From Acidothermus sp. (lineage in GTDB: Bacteria; Actinomycetota; Actinomycetes; Acidothermales; Acidothermaceae), in the NCBI GenBank assembly GCA_023512015.1, contig JAIMAI010000027.1, forward strand, positions 1 through 32,632: a DNA stretch of 32,632 nt, read 5' to 3'. Below the pieces are notes generated by a model that was not told the DNA's origin, did no database searches, and was given only the letters and a program-made list of their open reading frames with translations. Below, in pieces: positions 1-8,077 of this stretch (position 1 is its first letter; each line of letters starts with the position of its first letter). The translations under genes and the position numbers were made by a program.

Positions 1-945
1 GCCGAGCTCTGCACGCTCGGGGAGACTATGGGCCTGTTCACGGCGTCCGAGGTGGGTCCGCTTCGCAACGGAGCACCGGCGACGATCGGGATCGGCGGTG
101 CGGAGTCCAACGTGGCGATCGGGGTGCGCCGGCTCGGGCACTCGGCGGAGTGGATCAGCCGGGTGGGCGCGGACCCGCTCGGGGCGTTGATCCTGCGTGA
201 ACTCCGCGCCGAAGGCGTGGACATCGATCACGTGCGGGTCGATCCCGAAGCCCCGACCGGCATCATGATCAAGGTGCGGCGGACGGCGGCAAGTTCCGAC
301 GTCCGCTATCTGCGCGCCGGCAGTGCTGCGTCGCGTTTGTCACCGGAGGACCTCCCGGAAGACTTCCTCGCAGGCGCGCGGATTCTCCACCTCACCGGCA
401 TCACCCCAGGTTTGAGCTCCAGCGCCCGGGCGGCGGTGGAGAAAGCCGTCGGGGAGGCGAAACGCTGCGGCGCAACGGTGAGCTTCGACGTCAACTACCG
501 GGCGCGGGTATGGAAAAACGTCGATCCGGTGCCGTGTTTGCGGGAATTCGTGGCGGCAGCCGACGTCGTTTTCGCCTCCGAACACGAGGCCGCATTGTTG
601 GTGGGGGAAGGCGAACCGGCCACGTCGGCCGCCCGCCTCGCCACCCTCGGTCCTCGGACCGTCGTGATCAAGCGTGGAGAGCAAGGTTGTTTGGCCTCGG
701 TGGACGGCGAAATCTTCGCGGAGCCGGCGTTCAAGGTGCCGGTGGTGGACACCGTGGGAGCGGGCGACGCTTTCGTGGCAGGATTCCTCGTCGGTTGGTT
801 GGAAGGTCGTCCGGTCCCGGAAATCCTTACGCTCGCGAACCTTTGCGGGGCATTCGTCGTCGCAGCGCCGGGGGACTGGGAAGGGCTTCCGACCCGTGCG
901 GAACTCGATGAATTCCGCAGTCGACGCGACATCGTTTCTCGCTGA
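1..945 (+). CDS. PfkB-family sugar kinase, probable 2-keto-3-deoxygluconate kinase (5' partial)
   Basis: Ribokinase/PfkB-fold kinase, probably phosphorylating a sugar acid such as 2-keto-3-deoxygluconate with ATP in the cytosol. The frame is open from base 1 and reads a typical N-terminal strand (CTLGETMGLF) before the ATG at 28, so that ATG is internal and the true start lies a few codons outside the window. Visible motifs are the PfkB substrate-binding GGAESNVAIGVRRLG near the N-terminus and the C-terminal signature DTVGAGDAFVAGF, whose GAGD forms the anion hole and carries the catalytic Asp. The opening and the GGAESNVA motif resemble KdgK more than ribokinase or fructokinase, but substrate cannot be proved from sequence. 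No other sugar-acid genes are visible; its partners would lie upstream of the window. Confidence 0.85.
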   Translation, partial: AELCTLGETMGLFTASEVGPLRNGAPATIGIGGAESNVAIGVRRLGHSAEWISRVGADPLGALILRELRAEGVDIDHVRVDPEAPTGIMIKVRRTAASSDVRYLRAGSAASRLSPEDLPEDFLAGARILHLTGITPGLSSSARAAVEKAVGEAKRCGATVSFDVNYRARVWKNVDPVPCLREFVAAADVVFASEHEAALLVGEGEPATSAARLATLGPRTVVIKRGEQGCLASVDGEIFAEPAFKVPVVDTVGAGDAFVAGFLVGWLEGRPVPEILTLANLCGAFVVAAPGDWEGLPTRAELDEFRSRRDIVSR

Positions 946-969
946 CGAGGCGGCCGGGTCGGCGCCCCG

Positions 970-1542
970 TCATATCGCACGGTCGAACCGGTGGCGGGCG
1001 TAATACCGCGCGACTCGAATGCGGTTTCCGCAGACCGTGGCGGAACACCACCGACGGCGGGGATGGGTCGCGGCAAAGAGCAAGGCGCAATCCGGGGCTG
1101 CGCATTCGCGGATCGCGTCGACCATGGGGCCGGCGAGGAATTCCGCGGTGGCCTCGGCCAGCGCCGCGACCAGCAGGGCGTCGGGGTCGCCGCTGCGGCC
1201 GCCGTCCAGACGCCACCCGTCGTCCCAGGACAGTTGGGCGAACGACGGTGCGGCGCGCAGGGCGGCGTTCAATCCCGCGAGGGCGTCGGCGGGGGGTCGG
1301 ACGCCGCTGCGTGCCGCTTCGATGAGGGCCGCGACGTGGCTACGGAGCTCCCGCACCGCGTCGAGAGTGTGAGGCGTGACCCGCACCATCGGCAGGCGGT
1401 CGGCTTCGGCGAGAAGCCAATTCTCCAGACCGGCGACATCCTCCAGGGCGTCACCCCCCTCACCCGCGGCGTTCCGCGACGTGTTGACCAGATCGAGGGG
1501 GAGGGGCTCGCCGATGAGCGGGCTCACGATACGTGCGGGCAC
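970..1542 (-). CDS. ABATE-domain / CGNR zinc-finger protein
   Basis: A 190-residue putative transcriptional regulator of the common actinobacterial ABATE plus CGNR type. The N-terminal half (about residues 1-135) is the helical ABATE domain, which in this family is thought to sense a ligand; the effector is unknown. The C-terminal half has a zinc knuckle with Cys147, Cys152, Cys166 and Cys171, the last within the family-defining CGNR (171-174), followed by a basic helix that fits DNA binding. The length is normal. The ATG at 1542 is used. It is transcribed divergently from the antiporter operon, with about 130 bases between the starts, so it could regulate itself and that operon; this is inference from position only. 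Confidence 0.85.
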   Translation of the reverse strand: MPARIVSPLIGEPLPLDLVNTSRNAAGEGGDALEDVAGLENWLLAEADRLPMVRVTPHTLDAVRELRSHVAALIEAARSGVRPPADALAGLNAALRAAPSFAQLSWDDGWRLDGGRSGDPDALLVAALAEATAEFLAGPMVDAIRECAAPDCALLFAATHPRRRWCSATVCGNRIRVARYYARHRFDRAI

Positions 1543-1672
1543 GTCCCAACGGTAGCCCCGCAGACGCCCGACATCTGGTCGCGTCCGGAGTGTGAACGGG
1601 GCCGCAACCGGGCAGGACCGCGCAGGAAGCCTCCTACCGACAAGACGATTGGGAGATCAGGAGATCGCTCAC

Positions 1673-2158
1673 GTGGGGTCGGCCGCAGAACTCTTGGGAT
1701 GGTGGGGTGTTCTCACCGGCCTGTGGGTCGTCGTCTCGGGTCTCGTCGCCGGGTGGGATGTCGCGATCGGCGCCGCCGTGGCGCTGTTCGGCGCCGTCCT
1801 GGCCCGGTGGTTTCGTCGGTTGCTGGGTTACTCCCTGCGCGGGAAGGTGCCGGTGCGGTGGGTTGGGGCATTCGTTGTGAGACTTGCCACCGAGACGCTC
1901 GCGCTGGCCGGCTGGCTCAAGGGACGTCGTCGGTTGCGGGCTTCCCTTGCCCTCTCCCGACTCCGTCATCGTGGGCCGTTGTCGGTGGCAGCGGCGACCC
2001 TGCTCTACTCGGCGACACCGGGGACGGTGGTCTGCGACGAGACGACGGAAAGCCGAAGAGTCGTCCTCGTCGTACATCGACTTTCGCTTCCTCGCCGGAC
2101 CTTTTGTCGCGGTGTAGTCGGCGATGCTGGGCACGTTGCGCGATGGGTCAATAGGTGA
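1673..2158 (+). CDS. mrpE: Mrp-type Na+/H+ antiporter subunit E (MrpE/MnhE/MbhA-like)
   Basis: Small membrane subunit of an Mrp-type cation/proton antiporter. The N-terminus has two hydrophobic helices separated by a short loop, then a basic stretch, and ends with a soluble tail containing the family's SATPGTVVCDE segment (usually S-P-GT) and a LVVHRLSL strand. I chose the GTG at 1673 because AGGAG at 1659-1663 lies 9 bases upstream; an in-frame ATG at 1592 would add 27 non-hydrophobic residues. It is the first gene of a seven-gene operon and ends 13 bases before the next start. MrpE is needed for assembly of the complex in studied systems. The family call is good; the transported ion is unknown. 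Confidence 0.8.
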   Translation: MGSAAELLGWWGVLTGLWVVVSGLVAGWDVAIGAAVALFGAVLARWFRRLLGYSLRGKVPVRWVGAFVVRLATETLALAGWLKGRRRLRASLALSRLRHRGPLSVAAATLLYSATPGTVVCDETTESRRVVLVVHRLSLPRRTFCRGVVGDAGHVARWVNR

Positions 2159-2171
2159 CGGGAGGAAAGCG

Positions 2172-2426
2172 ATGAGCGCTCAATGGTACGTGGCGGCGTG
2201 CGTGTTGTTGGTCGGCGGTATCGCCCCGGGCATCATCGTCGCCTCTCAGGGATCCGTGGCGCGCCGCCTCGTCGGTCTACAACTGGTGAGCACGGCGACG
2301 CCTCTGGTCGTCATCACCATGGCTTTGGCATACCAGGAGCCCCTCTTCCTCATTGCAGCGCTCGTCGCGGTGCTCATGGCTTTCACGGGCACCTTGGTCT
2401 TCACCCGACTTCTCGGGAGGTCGTGA
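2172..2426 (+). CDS. mrpF: Mrp-type antiporter subunit F (MrpF/MnhF/MbhB-like)
   Basis: An 84-residue protein with three predicted membrane helices, matching MrpF in size and topology. The conserved short loop after helix 1 (GSVARRLVGLQLVST, equivalent to the GP-x-ADR-x-xALD region of the family) and the last helix FLIAALVAVLMAFTGTLVFTRLL fit the family, though the usual Asp residues of the loop are absent. The ATG at 2172 follows GGAGGAAA at 2161-2168. An upstream in-frame ATG at 2124 lies inside subunit E and is unlikely. The stop (2424-2426) overlaps the next ATG by one base, so translation is probably coupled. Confidence 0.75.
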   Translation: MSAQWYVAACVLLVGGIAPGIIVASQGSVARRLVGLQLVSTATPLVVITMALAYQEPLFLIAALVAVLMAFTGTLVFTRLLGRS

Positions 2427-2740
2427 TGGGGGGGCGAGTTCTCGAGATAGCCACCACCGCGACATTGTGGTTCGGCGTCGCCCTCATGGTGATCACGGCC
2501 GTCGTGGTTATGTGTGTACGAAATCCGTTGATTTCCCTGCATTTCCTGGCGCCCATGACGTCGCTGGCCGCCCCGACGATCGGGCTTGCCGCCGTCCTCG
2601 ACTTGGGATGGCAGATGTCGAGCACCTTGGTGGCGGTGACGGTGCTGCTGCTCGGTATCTCAGGCCCCGCGTGCAGCGCAGCGATCGCCCGTTTCCTCGC
2701 GCAAGAGGACGGGCTCGTTCCCCCGAATTCTCCGGACTGA
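2426..2740 (+). CDS. mrpG: Mrp-type antiporter subunit G (MrpG/MnhG/MbhC-like)
   Basis: A 104-residue, three-helix subunit of the antiporter. Family features are the first helix LWFGVALMVITAVVVM, the loop NPLISLHFLAPMTSLAAPTIGL (equivalent to RLHAATKADTLG of MrpG) and the last helix with the SGPACSAAIARFL motif (usually T-x-P-x-x-A-H-x-x-x-R-A). The usual final His is Ser or Ala here. The start ATG at 2426 overlaps the previous stop, with GGGAGG 7 bases upstream. It lies in the expected operon position between F and the MbhD-like gene. Confidence 0.75.
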   Translation: MGGRVLEIATTATLWFGVALMVITAVVVMCVRNPLISLHFLAPMTSLAAPTIGLAAVLDLGWQMSSTLVAVTVLLLGISGPACSAAIARFLAQEDGLVPPNSPD

Positions 2741-2750
2741 GTCCTGTGCG

Positions 2751-3020
2751 ATGGCGGACGTGCTGATGGTGGGCGCCCTGCTCTTGACCGCTGCGACCGG
2801 AACGGTGACGGTACTGACGCGCGAGCCTCGTGCGCAGCTCATGGTGTTGTCGAGCTTTGGATTGGTCATGTCGCTTGCGTTCCTCACCCTCCAGGCTCCC
2901 GACGTGGCGCTTTCTCAGCTGGCGGTAGGAAGTATCGTCGTCCCGCTCATGACCCTGCTCGCCCTTCGCGTCATCGAACGGCACTCGCGTGAGAGCCCGA
3001 CGAAACGAGGGAAACCGTGA
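2751..3020 (+). CDS. MbhD-like subunit (DUF4040), equivalent to part of the MrpA C-terminus
   Basis: An 89-residue membrane protein with three helices. The central segment SSFGLVMSLAFLTLQAPDVALSQLAVGSIVVPLMTLLAL is typical of the DUF4040/MbhD family, with an intramembrane APDVALSQ motif. In Bacillus-type Mrp complexes this segment is part of the large MrpA C-terminus, whereas in archaeal Mrp-Mbh complexes it is a separate gene, as here. The ATG at 2751 starts 10 bases after the previous stop with only a weak ribosome site. The 3' end overlaps the next GTG by four bases (GTGA at 3017-3020), so coupling is likely. Confidence 0.75.
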   Translation: MADVLMVGALLLTAATGTVTVLTREPRAQLMVLSSFGLVMSLAFLTLQAPDVALSQLAVGSIVVPLMTLLALRVIERHSRESPTKRGKP

Positions 3021-3739
3021 AACGGTTGCGCTGGCTCGTCTGTTGGTTCGGGATTTGCACTTTTGGGATACTACTGATTTTCGCCATCCCCGGTCTGCCG
3101 CCGGTTGGGGACGTTTCTCATCCCTATCGAGATCTCGCTGTTCGTGCCGCCGTCGAGCATGCGACTGCCAACACCGTAGCGTCCGTCAATTTCGATACCC
3201 GAGCGTTCGACACGCTGGGGGAGGAGGCCATCTTCTTCACCGCGGTGCTCGGGGCTATCGCTTTGTTGCGTCCCGCACGACACGAGAAGGATCGCAGACT
3301 TCCGCACTCGGGAAGGGTACTGGCCTCGACGCGCTTGGCGGGTTACGTGTTTCTCGGCATCACCACCGTAGTGGGGTGGGACGTCGTCGCGCACGGTCAC
3401 CTGACCCCCGGCGGAGGTTTCCAAGGCGGGATCGTGGCAGGGAGCGGACTTCACCTCGCATACGTCGCCGGCAATTACTCGGTTCTGCAGCGGATCCGAC
3501 CACTACGCCTCCTGGAGATCGGAGAAGCCGCCGGAGTGGTCGGATTCATCGGTATTGGTCTGGCTGGACTCGTCTGTGCGGGCTCCTTCCTGACCAACTT
3601 CGTGCCCATGGGGATTCTCGGCGGTTTCTTGTCCGGCGGAACGGTGGCGCTGCTGAACGCGGTGGTCGGCCTGGAAGTCGGCTGCGGTGTGGTCATGCTG
3701 CTTTCGCGCTTTCTCGAACAAGACCTGGTGATGACTTGA
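3017..3739 (+). CDS. mrpB: MbhE + MrpB/MbhF fusion subunit
   Basis: A 240-residue fusion of two antiporter modules. Residues 1 to about 90 are MbhE-like: one N-terminal helix, an external loop, then the diagnostic NTVASVNFDTRAFDTLGEEAIFFTAVLGAIALL. Residues from about 100 to the end are the MnhB/MrpB domain, four helices with the PGGGFQGGIVAGSG motif between the first two. In Pyrococcus MbhE and MbhF are separate genes; in classical Mrp the E part is the end of MrpA. The GTG start shares GTGA with the previous gene, and the stop shares one base with the following ATG at 3739. Assignment is strong from the two motifs and gene order. Confidence 0.82.
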   Translation: MKRLRWLVCWFGICTFGILLIFAIPGLPPVGDVSHPYRDLAVRAAVEHATANTVASVNFDTRAFDTLGEEAIFFTAVLGAIALLRPARHEKDRRLPHSGRVLASTRLAGYVFLGITTVVGWDVVAHGHLTPGGGFQGGIVAGSGLHLAYVAGNYSVLQRIRPLRLLEIGEAAGVVGFIGIGLAGLVCAGSFLTNFVPMGILGGFLSGGTVALLNAVVGLEVGCGVVMLLSRFLEQDLVMT

Positions 3740-4095
3740 TGAGAAGCATGGCTTATTTCCCGTACTTCGTAGCAGGCTGGCTCATGGTCATGGGAGCCGT
3801 CGGCATCGTCTGGAGTCGCAACCTCGTCCGTGCCATAGTTTGCTTGTCGGTCACACAATCTGGCACATACGTCCTCCTTTTGGCAATCGGCTACCAACGT
3901 CATGCGGTTGCTCCGATCCTTGGTGCGCAGGACGAGAACACCCGCCCGCTGGTAGACCCGGTGGTCCAAGCGATGACCCTGACGGACATCGTCGTCTCCG
4001 CCGGCGTGACGGCGCTGCTCTTGGCGATCGCCGTTCAGGTCGCACGACGCCATCGCACGACCGATCCCGACCAACTCTCCACATTGACGGGCTGA
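3739..4095 (+). CDS. mrpC: Mrp-type antiporter subunit C (MrpC/MbhG, NuoK-like)
   Basis: A 118-residue, three-helix homologue of NuoK. Helix 1 is YFVAGWLMVMGAVGIVW, helix 2 is IVCLSVTQSGTYVLLLAIG, and the third begins with the signature DPVVQAMTLTDIVVSAGVTALLLAIAV (the family pattern is DP-x-x-QALxLTAIVI). The ATG at 3739 overlaps the preceding stop; a second in-frame ATG at 3748 is possible. The loop between helices 2 and 3 is about 30 residues. It lies just before subunit D, the usual order in all Mrp and Mbh operons. Confidence 0.82.
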   Translation: MRSMAYFPYFVAGWLMVMGAVGIVWSRNLVRAIVCLSVTQSGTYVLLLAIGYQRHAVAPILGAQDENTRPLVDPVVQAMTLTDIVVSAGVTALLLAIAVQVARRHRTTDPDQLSTLTG

Positions 4096-4101
4096 GCCGC
4101 G

Positions 4102-5907
4102 GTGACGGTTCGGCAAGTGCTACCCCTGACGGTCGCCATGCCGTTGGGCATGGCTGCCGTTCTCGTCGCCATCGGGCACCACGCCGGTCGAAGGATGTCC
4201 GATGTACTGACTCTGCTCGCGGCCGTAGCGACCACGGCCCTGGGTTGTGCGGCGACCCTCGCCGCATCCCATCAACGCGTGGTCAGCTGGCTCGCCGGCT
4301 GGAGCCCAGGCCACGACGGTCGCTCGGTCGGTCTTCTCCTCGAAGCAGATGCCCTCGGTGCCGGTATCGCGACGCTTGCGGCAGCTCTCACATGCCTTGC
4401 CGTGGTCTACGGATGGCGCTATTTCGACGAGATTGCATGGCAGTATCACGCACTGTTGCTGGTCTTTCTCGCCGGCATGGAAGGTTTCGCCCTCAGTGGA
4501 GATCTCTTCGACATGTTCGTCTTCTTCGAACTCATGGGGGTCGCGGGATATGCACTGACCGCCTTGAAGATCGAAGATCGTAGCGCGGTGCAGGGAAGTC
4601 TGAACTTTGCGGTCGTCAATTCGCTCGGGGCCTATTTCTCGCTCGGGGGTATTGCCTTGCTCTACGCGGACATCGGAGCGCTACAGCTCCCGATCATTGG
4701 ACAAGAGCTGCGGACGCGGCCGAACCCCACATCGTTCGTTCTTGCGGCCTTCGTCCTTACGGCCTGCGGATTTCTCGTCAAAGCTGCGATCGCTCCGTTT
4801 CACTTCTGGCTCGCGGATGCACATGCGGTGGCACCTGCTCCTGTTTGTGCTCTCTTCAGCGGGGTGATGGTCGAACTGGGTCTTTACGGCGTGGCCCGAA
4901 TATATTTCGTCATCTTTGACGGCGTGCTGCCCGGCGCGGGATTTCGTTTGGCGCTCACCGTCCTCGGTGCCGTCGGTGCGGTGGTCGGTGCACTGATGTG
5001 CTGGCAACAACGTCACCTCAAGCGGTTGCTCGCGTATTCGACGATCGCACATATCGGGATCGGTGCCCTCACAGTGGCGACGGGGAGTGCAGCGGCCGTC
5101 GGGGGTGCGGTGCTCTACCTCCTGGCGCATGCCGTGGTGAAAGCCTCCCTTTTCCTGATGGTCGGAGGACTGCTCAATCGTTACCGGAGCATCGACGAGA
5201 TAGCCCTGTTCGCCAGAGCTCGTGCCGCGCGGCCTCTGGCGGTCGCGTATCTTTGCGGCGGCGCCGCTTTGGCCGGACTTCCGCCCTTCGGTCTCGCCCT
5301 CGGCAAAGGCTTCGTCGAAGCGAGCCTCGACACGCCGTGGGTGACTCTCCTTGTCGGTCTTGTCTCCGTGGTCACCGCCGGTGCGGTGCTTCGCACCGGT
5401 CTAAGGGTCTTCCTCGGGCTCGGAGCCCGTGAACCTGCCGAAGCCGACGAACCGCCGGCGAAAGAGCAGCCAGATGTCCAACGACGCCCTGCCTTGGACC
5501 ACATCGGCCTGCTCGGACCCGTCGCTGTCTTGCTGGGTGCAGGACTTCTGCTGGGGATCCTGCCGACGTGGAGCCGTGCGGTGACGGCCGCGGGTGCCGG
5601 GATGGTGGACGGCATCGGCTACGTTCAGGCGGCGCTCGGCAACCCGACACCGGCGCCGTCGATCGGCCCGGTGCCCATCTGGCGACCCGAAGACGTGATC
5701 GTTGGGTTGGTGACGACGGCGGCGGCAATGGCGCTTGCGCTCTGGGGTGCTCGCGGTGCGCGGGCGGTCGGTCCGCGGCGCATCACGGATGCCGTCGCGT
5801 GGGTCGGGCGCGGGCTGCGCGCCGCGCACTCCGGACACCTAGGCGATTACGTCGCCTGGTTGCTGGCCGGGGTGGGCGTCCTCGGAGTCCTGCTCCGGCT
5901 GGGCTGA
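4102..5907 (+). CDS. mrpD: Proton-antiporter-type subunit D (MrpD/MbhH-like)
   Basis: A 601-residue member of the NuoL/M/N-MrpA/D family, with about 14 to 16 helices and the only large antiporter subunit in the operon. Ion-path residues visible include Glu143 (FFELMGVAGYAL), Lys227 in GFLVKAAIAPFHFWL, His234, His241, and the HAVVKASLF helix with His343 and Lys347. At the helix-8 position, usually Lys or His, there is Glu258 (SGVMVELGLYGVAR). About 100 residues at the C-terminus exceed the usual MrpD length; they form a charged linker (about 441-470) and extra helices. The GTG start at 4102 follows the previous stop by 6 bases. The stop lies 9 bases before the predicted dif site. MrpD/MbhH-like is favoured over a NADH dehydrogenase subunit by operon context. 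Confidence 0.85.
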   Translation: MTVRQVLPLTVAMPLGMAAVLVAIGHHAGRRMSDVLTLLAAVATTALGCAATLAASHQRVVSWLAGWSPGHDGRSVGLLLEADALGAGIATLAAALTCLAVVYGWRYFDEIAWQYHALLLVFLAGMEGFALSGDLFDMFVFFELMGVAGYALTALKIEDRSAVQGSLNFAVVNSLGAYFSLGGIALLYADIGALQLPIIGQELRTRPNPTSFVLAAFVLTACGFLVKAAIAPFHFWLADAHAVAPAPVCALFSGVMVELGLYGVARIYFVIFDGVLPGAGFRLALTVLGAVGAVVGALMCWQQRHLKRLLAYSTIAHIGIGALTVATGSAAAVGGAVLYLLAHAVVKASLFLMVGGLLNRYRSIDEIALFARARAARPLAVAYLCGGAALAGLPPFGLALGKGFVEASLDTPWVTLLVGLVSVVTAGAVLRTGLRVFLGLGAREPAEADEPPAKEQPDVQRRPALDHIGLLGPVAVLLGAGLLLGILPTWSRAVTAAGAGMVDGIGYVQAALGNPTPAPSIGPVPIWRPEDVIVGLVTTAAAMALALWGARGARAVGPRRITDAVAWVGRGLRAAHSGHLGDYVAWLLAGVGVLGVLLRLG

Positions 5908-5916
5908 GAGAAACGA

Positions 5917-5944
5917 CGTGCCGATAAGGTACATTATGTCAAGT
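5917..5944 (+). other. dif: dif site: chromosome dimer resolution / XerCD target
   Basis: A 28-base site with an 11-base XerC-type arm (CGTGCCGATAA, 5917-5927), a 6-base centre (GGTACA) and an 11-base XerD-type arm (TTATGTCAAGT, 5934-5944). By my alignment from memory, the XerD arm matches the E. coli dif arm at 9 of 11 positions. The block from CCGATAA through ACATTATGTCAAGT agrees with the published actinobacterial dif consensus except at one central base and the first three left-hand bases. The site is intergenic, 9 bases after mrpD. If right, it marks the replication terminus region, where XerC/XerD with FtsK resolve chromosome dimers. Confidence 0.85.
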
Positions 5945-6088
5945 AGCTTTGCGGTAGTGGGCCTTCGTCGACGAGGCGCTGCACCAGTGGCGAGAGGCGC
6001 CTTCTCCTCAAGGATCGCCGTGTGCTGACGACGTGCCCATAGGAGACAGCTGCGAAGGATCGCACACCTACGCCAAGGAGGGCGGACG

Positions 6089-8077
6089 TTGGCGCGTCGA
6101 TTCGGTTTGGGTGCACTGAGTGTTCTGGCGGCCTTCGCGATGGTCGGCTCGAGCAGCGCCGTCCGCAACGGTTTGCCACCTTCTTCCCCCGCCTCGCCGT
6201 ACCACGCGCCGGCGTTGCACGAGTGGAAGGTCAAAGCCTCCTGGCAAACTCCACCGAAGCTCGACGGCGTTTCCTACACCCGGCGTCTTGCCGATGGCAC
6301 CTGGCTGCTCTCCTCGCCCGCCGATGCCGAACGAGTCCGCCGGCTCCCTGGGGTCGAGAAGGTCGAGCCTGCCCCGGTGGCTTCGGTTCTCGCGGCCCCG
6401 ACTCCTCCCCCACCCAATGATCCCTTCTTCCGCTACGAATGGTGGATGCAGAACACCGGCTTCGCTTACGGCCAAGCTGCCGTTCCGGGCGACGACGTAC
6501 GAGGCCTTGCTGCGTGGTCGCTGGGAAGCGGTGCGTCCGCCGTCGTCGCCGTCATCGACACGGGTGTGGTCGACGTCCCTGATCTAGCGGGACGAATTTG
6601 GACGAATCCGAAGGAGCCCTGCGGCGCGACGCGGGACTTGGACGGCGACGGCCTCATTGGAGACTGTCACGGATGGAATTTCTACACCGGCAGTCCGATC
6701 CTGTCGGCAGGTTGGGCCAGCGCCCATGGCACCGGGGTCTCGAGTGTCATTGCCGCGGCCGCAAATGACCGCGTGGGAATTGCCGGTCTGATACCGAACG
6801 CCAAGATCATGCCACTTGTCGTGAGCGGAGACGGCTATCGCATCGCGGTGGATCTGGTGCCCGACGCCGTCCGCTATGCCGTCGACCACGGCGCGAACGC
6901 CATCAACATGTCCTTTGGTGGGAGCGCATTCTCACCCAGCGAATGCGCTGCCATCCATTATGCGATCAGTCGCGGTGTCCCGGTCGTTGCAGCAGCCGGA
7001 AATGCACATACGAACAACGACGTGACCCCAACTTATCCGGCGAATTGTCCTGGAGTCGTGTCGGTAGGGGCCGTCGACCCGTCATTTCGACCGGCGTCGT
7101 TCACGAATTACGGCAGGTCGGTAACGATTTTCGCCCCTGGAGTCTCCATTGTGGGCGCCGTGCCCGGCGGTTACGCGGTCTTCGACGGCACCTCCCTCGC
7201 CGCGCCGATGGTGGCCGCGACGCTGGCAGAGCTGCGGACCCTCGACCGGTCGGCGACCGTGTCCCAACTCGTGGCCCGGCTGCTCGCAGGTGCGAGGCTG
7301 GACCCAGCTCTCCAGAAGCTCACGACAAATCCGCGCGTTCTCGATGTGCAAGGAGCCTTGCTCCAGGTTCGGCCTGCGGGCCCGCCCCAGCCGGTTCGTA
7401 CCGCTGGTTACCGTTTCACCGGACTCGGCACCCCCCGGTCCACCATCACGGTCGCCGCTCGGGGCAACAGCAATCCCACCGCATTGGCCCTCCGTCTCCT
7501 AGCCAAGCGGGGCTCCACCTTCAGTGCGGCGGCTGCCCGTGTGCCGGTGACCGTGGGACGCACCGTTGTGGTCACCGATGAAGGTGGCTGGATCGCCGTC
7601 CCACTCAGTACGCAATTGACGCGCGGCACCACTTTCTCGATCTCAGTGAATCTTCCGTCAGGGCAGTGGGCCTGGTATGCGCAGCTCGTCGACCGTGGCG
7701 GCGCAGTGGGACGTCCTGCTCTCGCGCCTTTCGCCGTCGCCCGTCTGCCGCGCGGTGCACGTACCTCCCACGTCGTCATCACGCCGAGCGGCGGGACCGC
7801 TGCAACGTCGCGAGTGGGCGCCAGGTTGACCGCCGTCACTCCGACGCCGTTCCGTGCGACCTCCCCCCGCCTCGCCACCTTGGTCGGCGTCAATCTCTCC
7901 GCCAAGGCATCGGTAAGGATCGGAACACAGACGGTCCCCGTCGTCGCTTCCGGTCCTTCCTGGTTGACCATCGCCGTGCTCACTCCGCTACGGCCGGGTC
8001 GCTACCCCATCACGATCACAGATCCGGTAAGTCGGCGATCGGCGGTCTTCCGCGCGGCGCTCATCGTCGTCCGCTGA
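6089..8077 (+). CDS. Secreted subtilisin-like serine protease (S8 family)
   Basis: A 662-residue exported endoprotease. The TTG start at 6089 is supported by AAGGAGG at 6075-6081, 7 bases away. A Sec signal peptide covers about residues 1-24 (two Arg, hydrophobic core, SSSA). Residues about 45-100 look like an inhibitor-type propeptide ending in a proline-rich linker. The catalytic domain (about 115-405) has Asp157 in VVAVIDTGV, His213 in AHGTGVSSV, oxyanion Asn305 in AAAGN and Ser369 in DGTSLAAPM, so it should be active. Residues about 415-580 are beta-rich and unassigned; the last 80 residues resemble an IPT/TIG immunoglobulin-like domain. There is no membrane anchor, so release from the cell is likely. 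It is monocistronic, between dif and a non-coding stretch. Confidence 0.9.
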   Translation: MARRFGLGALSVLAAFAMVGSSSAVRNGLPPSSPASPYHAPALHEWKVKASWQTPPKLDGVSYTRRLADGTWLLSSPADAERVRRLPGVEKVEPAPVASVLAAPTPPPPNDPFFRYEWWMQNTGFAYGQAAVPGDDVRGLAAWSLGSGASAVVAVIDTGVVDVPDLAGRIWTNPKEPCGATRDLDGDGLIGDCHGWNFYTGSPILSAGWASAHGTGVSSVIAAAANDRVGIAGLIPNAKIMPLVVSGDGYRIAVDLVPDAVRYAVDHGANAINMSFGGSAFSPSECAAIHYAISRGVPVVAAAGNAHTNNDVTPTYPANCPGVVSVGAVDPSFRPASFTNYGRSVTIFAPGVSIVGAVPGGYAVFDGTSLAAPMVAATLAELRTLDRSATVSQLVARLLAGARLDPALQKLTTNPRVLDVQGALLQVRPAGPPQPVRTAGYRFTGLGTPRSTITVAARGNSNPTALALRLLAKRGSTFSAAAARVPVTVGRTVVVTDEGGWIAVPLSTQLTRGTTFSISVNLPSGQWAWYAQLVDRGGAVGRPALAPFAVARLPRGARTSHVVITPSGGTAATSRVGARLTAVTPTPFRATSPRLATLVGVNLSAKASVRIGTQTVPVVASGPSWLTIAVLTPLRPGRYPITITDPVSRRSAVFRAALIVVR

